Assembly: GCA_949775045.1 (NCBI GenBank)
Contig: OX459103.1
Span: 11,166,605 to 11,230,604 of the forward strand
Source: Metridium senile
Lineage: Eukaryota; Cnidaria; Anthozoa; Actiniaria; Metridiidae
Length of the DNA stretch: 64,000 bases
Direction of reading: 5' to 3'
The notes beneath the pieces are model-generated. The model searched no databases. It had not been told where the DNA came from and saw only the letters and a program-made list of their open reading frames with translations. How positions within the stretch are numbered: the stretch's first letter is position 1; each line of letters opens with the position of its first letter. Both the position numbers and the translations under genes were made by a program. Shown here piece by piece: positions 53,501-62,180 of this stretch.

Positions 53501-56500
53501 CTTTATCTCCCGGCACTCCCACTCCCACCATTTCTACATTGAATATTTTTCATAAATCACTTCACCCATGTTGGTTTTTGCTGAGGAAAGAGCAAACGGA
53601 TTACCCCAAAAAAATTATTATTGTAATTAACAATTATTGTTATTATTGCTATTACTGAAGTATGTTCCCTTTTTAGACGTATGTCAAGTTTCGCCCTACT
53701 ACAGAGGAGTCATGTTCATACACTGAATCTGAGGAGACTCAAAGTGTAGAAAGTTTGCTAGAGGAGCTGATGTCTTTTTCTTGGCAAATTGCACAGGGAA
53801 TGGTACGAAAAATACAATGAAAAGAAAACGAAAATGAACATTTTTAAATAACCTGCAGCGAAATGATATACATGAAATGCTTTATTTTTTAGGAATACTT
53901 GTCCTCTAAAGGTATTGTCCACCGTGATCTCGCTGCTCGTAATATCCTCGTTGCTGATGGTCTTGTTGCTAAAGTCGCTGATTTTGGTCTCTCTCGTGAA
54001 GTGACCAATGAAAGTTTGGTGTACCAGGCCCAGAAAAGCCGTAAGCTTCCTCTAAAATGGATGTCACCTGAAGCTCTTGAAGACCAGATATTTACCAGTA
54101 AAAGTGATGTGTGAGTATTAATATTTTTATTGAATTAAAACAAATTGCAGCACTATGTGAATATTAAATTAATAGTAAAATTTATGTTTTATTGACAGCT
54201 GGTCATATGGCGTGGTTATTTGGGAGATATTCTCATTGGGTGAGTTGTATTGGTACACATATCCCTAATATCTAAATATGTTTTGCTCTTCTCTATGATT
54301 AGACCGAATCGAAATTTGGTGACCTCCTATTGATTTTGACTGCAAGTTTTCGAAATTCAGCCGGTTGAAGCACATGTTAACCAGTCTAGAACTATTCGGT
54401 GTATTTGACAGTAGACTCTTATTTGCTCTCACCTATAATTTCTAATCAAGCAAATAAGATATGAAATAGAGCTCAAATTTGCAATAATATGAATATGTTG
54501 CAAATCGAGTCACCTATTCATGTCTGTGGCTTATAAAGTACATTGCAGTTTAAGTTGGTACTAGTCAAGAAAACGTGCTCGTGCTTTGTGTAGATATATA
54601 GCACGCGGGGAATGTCACTGACGCGCACATTGTTGAGACACTCGAGGGTTCTCAAGATTTATGTCATTCGTTAAGTGATTTATGCGTGCTCTCGTTTTGT
54701 GCTCTCATACAGCACGCTCCTAAACTTATCAGAATGCATGATTTGTAATATTTATTTTATCATATATATTGACTGTTTGTTTTATTAAAGGAAAGCATCC
54801 GTACAGTACTATCTACAACCAACAGCTACTAGCTGTGCTTAAAAGAGGCATTAGGATGGACAAGCCAGAGCTCTGTCCAGAAGATATGTAAGAAATGCTA
54901 TAGTTTCATTGAATATATCTTAATGGAGATATTATGATTGTCCGAAATATTCCTGATACATCCTTTTCGAGAAACTTTATCACTCCTGAAGTAAAAAGCT
55001 TACATGTTAGTAGCGTGATCTCGGATCAAGAAATTAGCCAATGAGCGCGCGGTATGAAATTTGATCAGGTGGTCCAATATGTCTGACAGTTTGTGGAATG
55101 GTTAAATAATATAATTCGCGCTTTTTTGTAACTCTTTGGTCTTAAAAATGACATGATTTCATAGTTATACATGTCTGGAAGTACTTAGAATCTACCTTGC
55201 AAATCTTCAGTTCATTTGTGCCTTGTAAATGGACATTTGAAAGTAAAAAGTTGCGTTCTTTTGAAGTTTTGTAAAAATTCCGCTATTGTTCGAGTTCAAG
55301 TACAATTTTTATCTGTAAAATATCATCTAAAAATCAATTTACACTTAAGGTAGTACCGGATACTTGCTACTGCGCATCCATTTCGCGCATCTTGTTTTCC
55401 ATCATTTATTTGAGTTTTTTTGAAAATTTATCTAAATAATATTTTAATTTGAATCCTTATCTATAACTTAAGAAAGTATTATGTCATTTCATGCAACTTT
55501 TGAGGTAAAATGGGACATTTTTCGAAACATGCTCAGATTTTCACTACCTGACAAGGTCGCTGTTTTGTCTCAAAACAACAAATTTACAACTTTGTAAAAA
55601 TGAATAGATAAAATATGATTTTGACGTCTTTAGTCGTAAAACTAATACAAAATAGTTTTTAGGGTTTCTGGAGATGACAAGGATAATTTGACAAGTTTCA
55701 AGCAGATGTTTAAAGTACTAGAACCCAGCCCCGCGCGGACCGTGGCCGTGGTTTTTTAAAAAAAAATGGATTCGGTCGCTTATAACTCGCCTATTAGTAC
55801 GGGGACCCTTTTTATTCAAGACTGCATTTACTACTCTTACGATTTAGAATAAAAAATAAAATATTCATTGATTGGATTTTCTGAAATTTTACAAATGGTA
55901 CAACTCTATACACATGTAGTGTGCGTAATTGGCGTATAATTGTGCTTCTATGGCTCACTTATACCAATATTTGGAAATGATTCAATGATTTTTATGACAG
56001 GAAATGTTAGATAACCCTTAGATCTATCGTTTGATATAATATTATGCTTTTCCTAGCAGAATACGTTCGCATTCTCTTGACTGCTTTGAATAGGTACTTT
56101 TGAGCAAATCACCGCAAATTATTGCAAAAACCTACTTTTACTATATCTTATAACTCTATAACCAATACGGTGACCCCAATTTTTTTTCACGTTTTTTGAC
56201 TTGCCTAACAATGATCTATAAATGACAGGATTTATAAAAAAATTCATTGAAGAAAGCCAAGTATCCGGTACTACCTTAAAAGGTTCTCTTGAAATAGTAC
56301 TTTAGAATATTTTTGCATCTAGATGGGCAATAGTTGTTTAGTTGTCTATTATTAACCCTTTTACTTACTGAAAAAAAATCGCCATCGCAAAAATCCAAGA
56401 TGGCAATCACTGACCGCGCAAAATTGGCATATTAAGAAATTGGGAATAGGTTCGTCTGATTTTCTACAACAATGCAGTGCGGACCGTTTTCCGAGATCAC

Positions 56501-58900
56501 CTGGATGTATACATATTAAAACAAGGGATTTCATGGCGACATTGCTACACATGTCAATGATTTATTAATAATAATAATAATTCATTACTTATATGAAGGC
56601 GCAAATTAGCATTTGGATATGATCAAATGCGCCTATAAAATTATTAAATTGTATTGGAAAAAAACAATTAATAAATATGTTAATATGTATAAATATAAAA
56701 ACTAAGTTACATGCAAGTGAAATATCCTATATATAATAAAATGTCAGTAAAATCTAATATAAATATGTTCATTAATAAAATATATATAAATTGCATAGTG
56801 AAATTTATATGTCTATTGTACGTAGCAAGCGAAAGCTTGTTTAAAAAGAAAAGTTTTAACTGAAGTCTTAAAGGTGTTGAAATTGTTTTCAGATCTTATA
56901 TTGGATAGTAGCCTGTTCCATAGAGTTGGGGCTGCAGCCTCAAATGCCCTGTCCCCCAGTGTCTTCTTAGTTTTCACTCTTGGAGGCATCAGCAACGTCT
57001 CTAGTGGACCTTAGGGAGTAACGTGCTTGTTCTTTTAGCTTAATCAAGCCACTTAAATACGTTGGTGCAAGTCCATTGATTGCCTTGAATGTAATCATTA
57101 AAATCTTAAATTCAATCCTGAAGGAGACAGGCAACCAATGTAAATGAATGTAAGACTGGATTAATATGGCTGTATCGTGGAGTACAACAGATGAGTCGAG
57201 CAGCACTATTTTGTACACGTTGAAGTTTAGCGAGATGTACAGCTGGTACGTCAAACAACAAACTATTACAGTTGTCGATGCGGGCAGTAATAAGTGCATG
57301 AACCAGTGTCAGTGTTGTATCGTAAGTTAGGTATTTCCTGATACGTCTGATATTATACAAATAATAAGATGAAGATTTACACATCTTCTTTATGCTCGTT
57401 ACCATCGTCATATTTTCGTCAAACCATGTGCCAAGATTTTTAGTCACAGATACTGGTTGTATAATACTGTCACCAACTCTTAGTTCATTTACATTCACTT
57501 TTGACAGTTGTTGTCTGGTTCCTATCAGCATAAACTCAGTTTTTACATCGTTCAGCTTCAGTTTATCAATAATCATCCATGCTTTTATGTCTCTAATACA
57601 TCGTTCCATGCTGTCAACGGCGTTATTTGCAATAGAGGTAGAGTCAGGTCTAAATGATAAATATAGCTGTGTGTCGTAAGCGTATGCATGCGTTGTTAGA
57701 TGACGTTAAATAATTTCAAAACGTTTACTCGCATATATAGTGAAGAGTAATGGACCCAAGCAGGAGTCTTGAGACACGCTGCAGGACAAATGGAAGGTTT
57801 CAGACAGGTTATTTTAAAATGACACACGCTGAGATCTATTGGAGAGGTATGACGTAAACCAATTAAGCGCTGCTCCTTTTATGCCAATGGTTGTATTTAG
57901 ACGATTAAGGAGAACCTTATGGTCGACCGTATCAAACGCGGCACTGAGGTCTAACAATACAAGGAGAGTTAATTTGCTGAGAGTTCATATTCATTAGTAT
58001 ATCATTGTGTACCTTGAGAAGAGCAGTAACATTTCCTGTATGCGGACTGACATACTGGGTATAAGCTGTGGCTACTCATGTGGGAATTCAGCTGTTCACA
58101 AACAGCGCGCTCGACGAGCTTGGAAATAAACTGCAAGTTACTGATTGGTCTTAGGTTTGCAAACTCAGAAGGAGACCCAGTAGACTTCAAAAGCGGAGTT
58201 ACAAGCGCTTCCTTCCACATATCAGGAAAATGGCCAGCGGTCAGAGAAGAGTTCAGCATGCGTGTTATTATGGGAAGAAGAATGTTAAGACAGGAGACCA
58301 GGAGACATTTATTGACTGATTAGAAAACAAGAAATGCGTGGCAAATGCACATTTAGTTTTGCGAAAGCGATTTGTGATCCTTTGCGCCACTAGCTTGTGT
58401 GTTGTTGAGTGACAAACTTTCTCTTAAAGGTGTATCTAAGGTTTATTCCTCATTCCCAAAGTCTTTGAGAATTTACATGGTGTAAAATGTTCAAACATGT
58501 ACATGTGATAGAATACGTCCTTAACTCGAAACTATTGGAACTGGCAATAAAGCAGCGTCTTCTTACTGCAGAGGGAATTTTTGCTTCTCTGCTAAAGAGC
58601 GCAAAGCACTTCCTCTGCTAGCATGATATAAAGTACTACATTGAGTGGAACACGATTTTCCTTTGTCTTACAATCACTGATTATCAACATTCGTTCTTTA
58701 GGTACACCTTGATGGAAGACTGTTGGCAGGGGCATGCGCAGGATCGACCATCGTTCAATGACGTCATCCAAAGGATTGAAACACAAATGACACGTGACAA
58801 GCCATACGTTGAGATGATGACAATCGGCGAAGATGATGATGGTTACTTGAAGCCATTAATGATCAGTGTTCCAGAAAGTGATGCGTCTGACATAGTCTGA
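44496..58900 (+). CDS. CUB-domain receptor tyrosine kinase, copy B (12 exons, one frameshift)
   Basis: Coding exons 44496-44571, 44829-45185, 46255-46608, 47314-47667, 51179-51479, 51944-52153, 52930-53114, 53677-53802, 53893-54110, 54199-54239, 54791-54887 and 58702-58900. The sum is 2518 nt, one over a multiple of three, because the first kinase exon has an A9 run that breaks the frame; with one A fewer the product would be about 838 residues. Domains: signal peptide, CUB 1-3, Ser/Pro stalk, transmembrane helix, split kinase ([26 protein letters not shown] all present), tail YVEM/YLKP. CUB 3 joins directly to the stalk exon because the next CUB exon is destroyed; the phases allow it. The 5' third is almost identical to copy A, introns included, while the kinase part is more diverged. 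Confidence 0.83.
44829..45185 (+). CDS. copy B exon 2: CUB domain 1
   Basis: 119 codons, phase 1-1, nearly identical to copy A exon 2 (Lys/Arg twice, Leu/Pro once). Confidence 0.87.
46255..46608 (+). CDS. copy B exon 3: CUB domain 2
   Basis: 118 codons, phase 1-1; about six residue differences from copy A. It is followed after about 17 bases by the CATCG array. Confidence 0.88.
46626..47092. repeat. graded CATCG, CATCA, CATTA, TATTA arrays
   Basis: About 62 CATCG units (with a few CATCC near 46905-46925), then CATCA units (46940-47020), CATTA units and TATTA units. The order parallels the array after CUB 2 in copy A, but A lacks the CATCG part. Long minus-strand Met-Arg-Cys-Asp-Ala frames are artefacts. 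Confidence 0.97.
47314..47667 (+). CDS. copy B exon 4: CUB domain 3
   Basis: 118 codons, phase 1-1; five residue changes from copy A, and it keeps the usual QPGDY. It is the last intact CUB exon of copy B. Confidence 0.88.
48242..48331. repeat. small palindrome with CG-rich centre
   Basis: Arms aacaattagac and gtctaattgtt enclose repeats of gaggccgagtcttc and a gcccgaatgggc hairpin. It abuts the next element. Confidence 0.65.
48331..48943. mobile_element. 613-bp inverted-repeat element
   Basis: TTTAGTATCCAACAACTTAT at 48331 and its reverse complement at 48923-48943 define the ends. GCGCGC stretches near both ends (48430, 48670, 48902) with a nearby CCAAT (48892) resemble the end motif of other elements here. 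No coding frame. Confidence 0.75.
48950..50130 (+). mobile_element. THAP-type DNA transposon remnant with ~85-bp inverted repeats
   Basis: ATTAGCCACTTTCCTATCG at the left end is matched by its complement at 50110-50130; the inverted similarity continues for about 85 bases (through gggacgagtgaagtacgc and aaggcgtctgggatcgtta). It encodes one short THAP-like frame. The interior also holds a direct repeat (gtctttattgcttgattttt near 49468, 49675 and 49860). Target duplication not resolved. Confidence 0.8.
49069..49380 (+). CDS. THAP-like zinc-finger protein (103 aa), degenerate
   Basis: Starts [15 protein letters not shown], the first cysteine pair and spacing of a THAP DNA-binding domain, followed by [11 protein letters not shown] and RKKY. 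The second half has RICSDAV where the family has CS-x-HF, so the final histidine ligand is missing. The frame ends 27 residues further with no transposase catalytic domain. It probably derives from a P-element-like transposase N-terminus and is unlikely to bind zinc normally. Confidence 0.6.
   Translation: MPNYNCCVPSCSNSHRNKSLGFKFYCIPKDTELRKKYDILLRNDSLKADSRMTRICSDAVSGRFDTPFKVDSIHIYVEVSNVKYQVIKTCYDDLLDPENYEVL
50384..50575. repeat. fold-back repeat 9
   Basis: gtaaggttgtcataaaat and its complement attttgtatgacaacctta bound a hairpin with inner arms gattaaaagacaaaag / cttttgtcttttaatt. It lies just after the broken CUB exon. Confidence 0.75.
51179..51479 (+). CDS. copy B exon 5: linker and transmembrane segment
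   Basis: About 100 residues, phase 1 to 2, 48 nt longer than in copy A because the stalk segment SSSESPSRF occurs twice. The helix ([19 protein letters not shown]) and RKRKR stop-transfer are conserved. Confidence 0.87.
51944..52153 (+). CDS. copy B exon 6: kinase N-lobe, frameshifted
   Basis: 210 nt against 206 in copy A. After [16 protein letters not shown] the frame passes into nine A residues (52083-52091) and stops at once (ATG TAA). Eight A residues would keep the frame and the VAVKTLL lysine strand, so one base decides whether this gene is coding. Confidence 0.85.
52154..52929. other. copy B intron 6
   Basis: Only 776 bases, compared with 6.1 kb in copy A, where a LINE and duplications were inserted. 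A minus-strand frame at 52404-52763 shows no family features. Confidence 0.5.
52930..53114 (+). CDS. copy B exon 7: kinase helix C and hinge
   Basis: 185 nt, phase 1 to 0, with [16 protein letters not shown] and [19 protein letters not shown]. Confidence 0.9.
53216..53484. mobile_element. 269-bp TA-flanked inverted-repeat element
   Basis: CACTGCAAAA...TTTTGCAGTG termini with long imperfect arms (gggtaaata / atctactca, tcatgcattca / tgaatgcatga). TA flanks it (53214-53215; 53485-53486), and copy A at about 24870 has gcatattcacatgg uninterrupted, fixing the limits. TA duplication points to a Tc1/mariner-type MITE. Confidence 0.85.
53677..53802 (+). CDS. copy B exon 8: kinase insert
   Basis: 126 nt, phase 0-0, in frame: [20 protein letters not shown] then [20 protein letters not shown]. 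The acidic insert with a tyrosine (YTESEE) could be a phosphosite. It serves as the reference showing the extra base in copy A. Confidence 0.9.
53893..54110 (+). CDS. copy B exon 9: catalytic and activation loops
   Basis: 218 nt; [35 protein letters not shown] as in copy A, with only a few conservative Ile/Val changes. Confidence 0.92.
54199..54239 (+). CDS. copy B exon 10: 41-nt kinase exon
   Basis: [13 protein letters not shown], phase 2 to 1; the nucleotide sequence is the same as in copy A. Confidence 0.88.
54791..54887 (+). CDS. copy B exon 11: kinase C-lobe
   Basis: 97 nt; [20 protein letters not shown] and [12 protein letters not shown]; phase 1 to 2. Confidence 0.9.
55349..56275. 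mobile_element. 927-bp element flanked by TTAA
   Basis: Ends GGTAGTACCGGATACTTG and CAAGTATCCGGTACTACC are perfect 18-base inverted repeats with TTAA on both sides (55345-55348; 56276-56279). It resembles the 10326 element in target choice and in starting GGT-G, but the termini otherwise differ. No transposase frame. Confidence 0.85.
56565..58330 (-). mobile_element. L2-like LINE, minus strand, inactive
   Basis: Read on the minus strand: 58259-58002 has [20 protein letters not shown] and [16 protein letters not shown] (reverse transcriptase start); around 57690-57650 the catalytic motif reads YAYD rather than YADD; 57609-57112 has the thumb region ([33 protein letters not shown]); 57100-56813 has [13 protein letters not shown] and the C-terminus [10 protein letters not shown] type. 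The 3' end is a stem (aaggcgcaaa ... tgcgcctataaaa) and ATT repeats near 56565-56580. Frame breaks and the lost aspartate show it is dead. It sits in the last intron of copy B. Confidence 0.82.
58702..58900 (+). CDS. copy B exon 12: end of kinase and tail
   Basis: Codes [36 protein letters not shown] and C-terminal SDIV, then TGA. Nine changes in about 66 residues against copy A, with YVEM, YLKP and the acidic end kept. Confidence 0.9.
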
Positions 58901-58906
58901 ACATTA

Positions 58907-59097
58907 GAGCACAAACACTTAATCCGTGAAATAAAATATATTTTTTACTGTCTAATAGTTCTTATTTAGTGACTATTAGTGACTTTTTTAGAGTAAAGAT
59001 GTTATGAAGTATTGTCTCGTTTGTAATTGCCTTTTCTTAGAAATTTTTTTGTTCGTAATAATTTTGATTTTATTTCACGGATTAAGTGTTTGCGCTC
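58907..59097. mobile_element. 191-bp TA-flanked MITE in the 3' untranslated region
   Basis: GAGCACAAACACTTAATCCG and the complement near 59070-59097 are long inverted repeats. TA stands on both sides (58905-58906; 59098-59099), and copy A reads cattaccatgtgg without it, proving a precise insertion six bases after the copy B stop codon. Confidence 0.88.
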
Positions 59098-59099
59098 TA

Positions 59100-60545
59100 C
59101 CATGTGGTTCAGACAAATATTGGCTCGTTTTACAAAAATGCAAATTAATAATAAAGAATAAACAATAACTTTTAAAGATGTAATCATACGAATAAATAAA
59201 GCATTGCACAGAAAGGCCGACCAAGTTCAATGCATCATAGCCCTGCAGATGTTAAAAAAAATCGATTATCTTAAATGTTTTTCTTTGCATTTCAATAGTA
59301 CCTAGGGAGCTAAGTTTTAATCTGTCGTTCGTGATGTGTAAATATCCGATAAATAGAAATAAATAGATCCGAAATCTGATGTCATTAAAAATATTAAATA
59401 AACTGCTTTTTAAGCAATGGACTGATTGTTTTTGTCACTACCGAATGTTTGTTAATTACGATCATAAATCTTAATAAAATAAAAATGCGAAAAAGGCTGC
59501 CTGTGTCGAATAAATAGACTAGATAAGAATTTTTAATCAGTGGTTCACGATTTAATATTTACTTATTTTTGCGGGAGCTTAATTCTGTGAAACTGGATGG
59601 GTATATTTCGCGGGACATAAATGTAGCGATGTGACCAAAACCATACTTGACGGGAGCTAAAGTTTTGGAAAACTATCAAAATACTTATCTAAATTTAATT
59701 CAATTTAATCAATTTTAATTGTTCATATATAACAATCATTTTTCACGACACTGTCAATGAACAAAGCCAAACGTATGACAAACTGTTCCTTTACAGCAAA
59801 ATGGAGATACATAAGAGATTCAGCTCGGACGCCAAAATATTAATACAGTTGACTCGAAGTTGACCTCGGACCAGTTGAAAGTGGTCGCTTACGAGAGAGA
59901 GTCGTTAACGGAAACTTAACACAGCCGGAAAGACCAAACCACGAAACCAAACCAAATCATGCGTAATTTGTAACACGTCCGGACACATGCATGTCAAAAA
60001 TTAACAACGAATTTCAAAAATTTCTGTATCTTTACTCTTTGTTTGGCATATTTTTTCCCTAATTTTTACTTCTTTGAAACTATACTAATTATTTCAAACA
60101 CCCAATGGGCTATCTAAAACGGAAAATTGGTGAGTCACCACGCATCGAAGCTAGATAATTAATGCTAAATACATGACGAATAAGGCGTATTTTTATTTCA
60201 AAAAATTATATATGTTTCATTCTGTTCAGAGTTACTAAAAAAACCCGTGAATTAATAATCTGCAACACATATATTTTTGACTCTTAATCAAAACTTTTAT
60301 TTATAATTTTGACAACTTTAACATCCAAACTTTTTTTATTTTATAATTTGATATCCTCTACATTGTAGTTTGTAGTATTGACGTTTTAACAATATTTAAA
60401 GCAAAGATTCAACAGCACATCCTATGTTTAACTGCAGTATTTTGAAATAAAAAAAATCTAAAAAACAAACGTTTTGGGTTTGAAATCCTCCAAATTATTG
60501 TTTGTCGTCTATTGACGTTTTTACAATGTTCAAAACACCGCTATT
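59100..60545. other. 3' flank of copy B
   Basis: AATAAA signals occur near 59156 and 59194. Similarity to the copy A flank runs to about 59530 and again at 60100-60205, with about 570 bases inserted between. No gene. Confidence 0.5.
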
Positions 60546-60809
60546 TTGGCTAAAAACTTGCTTTTTCAGTCGGTGCACCCAAGTTATGGAACACTATCCC
60601 CATGCACATTAAGAATGCACCGTCAATTGACATTTTCAAGAAAAAACTTAAAACTTATCTTTTTAAAGAGAACTAATATATATCAATCAATTTTTACTAT
60701 TTTTTCTAAATTATTTTATCAATCTTGTAATAATATATTTGTTAGTGTATATATATTTTTATATTGTAAAAGCATTGAGATTTTTAAATGCGTATTTTCA
60801 AGAATTAAA

Positions 60810-60845
<36 letters not shown>
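60546..60845 (+). mobile_element. L2-like LINE 3' fragment
   Basis: VGAPKLWNTIPMHIKNAPSI then LKTYLFKEN is the last part of an L2/CR1 polymerase; it is followed by about 140 bases and (ATT)n at 60812-60845. The short frame is open. Confidence 0.7.
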
Positions 60846-61078
60846 AACCAACATTTGCGCAAACGTACATAATTAACTCAAAAATTCAACAACATATCCT
60901 GAGTTTTAGTGCGATAATTTGAACTAAAAAAATAAAAAAATAAAAAATTTTTCCATTTCAAATCTTCCACATTATAGTTTGACGTCGGTTAACGTATTAG
61001 CATTTAATGTTCAAAACATCGTTGTTTCAGTAACTAAACATCAACAACACATTATATGCTTCATGTAATATATCAATC

Positions 61079-61369
61079 ACCATCCTCGGGAACCCAGGGG
61101 TATTCTTCTGTCGCTCGTTTCTCGCTTCATACCCCTGGGAACGTAGTCTGTTGGAGCTTGTTCCGGAAGTCAAAACTCAAACATATTTAACGAATTTCTT
61201 TTAATGGCTATCTTGATTTTCATTGGTCGACCTAATAAGGTCGACCAATCAGGAAAGAGCTGAATTTTGACTTCCGGAACAAGCTCCAACAGACTACGTT
61301 CCCAGGGGTATATGTTGTGGAAGCGAGAAACGAGCGACAGAAGAATACCCCTGGGTTCCTGAGGATGGT
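61079..61369. mobile_element. 291-bp hairpin element with CAATC target duplications
   Basis: The arms pair over about 130 bases (ACCATCCTCGGGAACCC against GGGTTCCTGAGGATGGT; tccggaagtcaaaa against ttttgacttccgga; tcgacc/ggtcga at the centre). CAATC flanks both sides (61074-61078; 61370-61374). Confidence 0.8.
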
Positions 61370-61374
61370 CAATC

Positions 61375-62180
61375 ACGAGAAAGAGTGTTTCATCAGGTTT
61401 TCAAACACCGAAAAATGGTTTGAAAAAACGAGGCGCAGCCGTGTTGGATATTACTTCTCAAATTATTGGATAATTATTGGAGAAATACAAAGCGAAGTTG
61501 GCTTAATTTTATGCAAGTGTTTCATCAGATTTCAAACTCCTTCACGCTAGTAATTTTCTCTTTGTTTTCTCTTCATTAATTATTCATGAGTTTTAGAAGG
61601 ATTTATACCATATGCGCATGCGAAGAAAGAGAGTACCGCTGTATGTTATGGCTATATTTATTAAGCGCAAGCTGCTTTTGGATTATTTTGACTCGACCGA
61701 ATCACAAGGAGAAGGTTAGTGGAAACATTTTTTTTTTTAATTTAATCTTTTTTTTTATTGTTTCGCTCTTTTTATGCACTGACAAACTTTACAATACTCA
61801 AGTTTCACATTATCTAGCACAGCTGTACTATTAATTTAAACGAAAAGCCTCGATTTGTTGTAAAAATATTCAAATATTCCAAGCCAAGCACGGACAAATA
61901 CTACCGCTAAACAATAGAAAACAACTTTAAATTTACTCCGGATCGAGATTATCCTCGTGCAAATGCGGTTTTTGTCAAACAGTATAGCGGTGCTAGCTAG
62001 AACACACGAAACTTGAAGTAAACAAACTCTGCACTAAATCCTTTATTACAAAACTAACGGAGACAATTCGAAAGTGCATGTTTAGATTTAAGAGAAGATT
62101 TCTGTAAATACCATGCAAACGCGGCAACACTCAAAACATCGATTTTGCTCATATTTTAACCATAGGTAGCCCTCGACATG
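61375..62180. other. no gene seen
   Basis: Short frames at 61586-61834 and elsewhere lack family features; AT-rich, no organised repeat. Confidence 0.4.
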
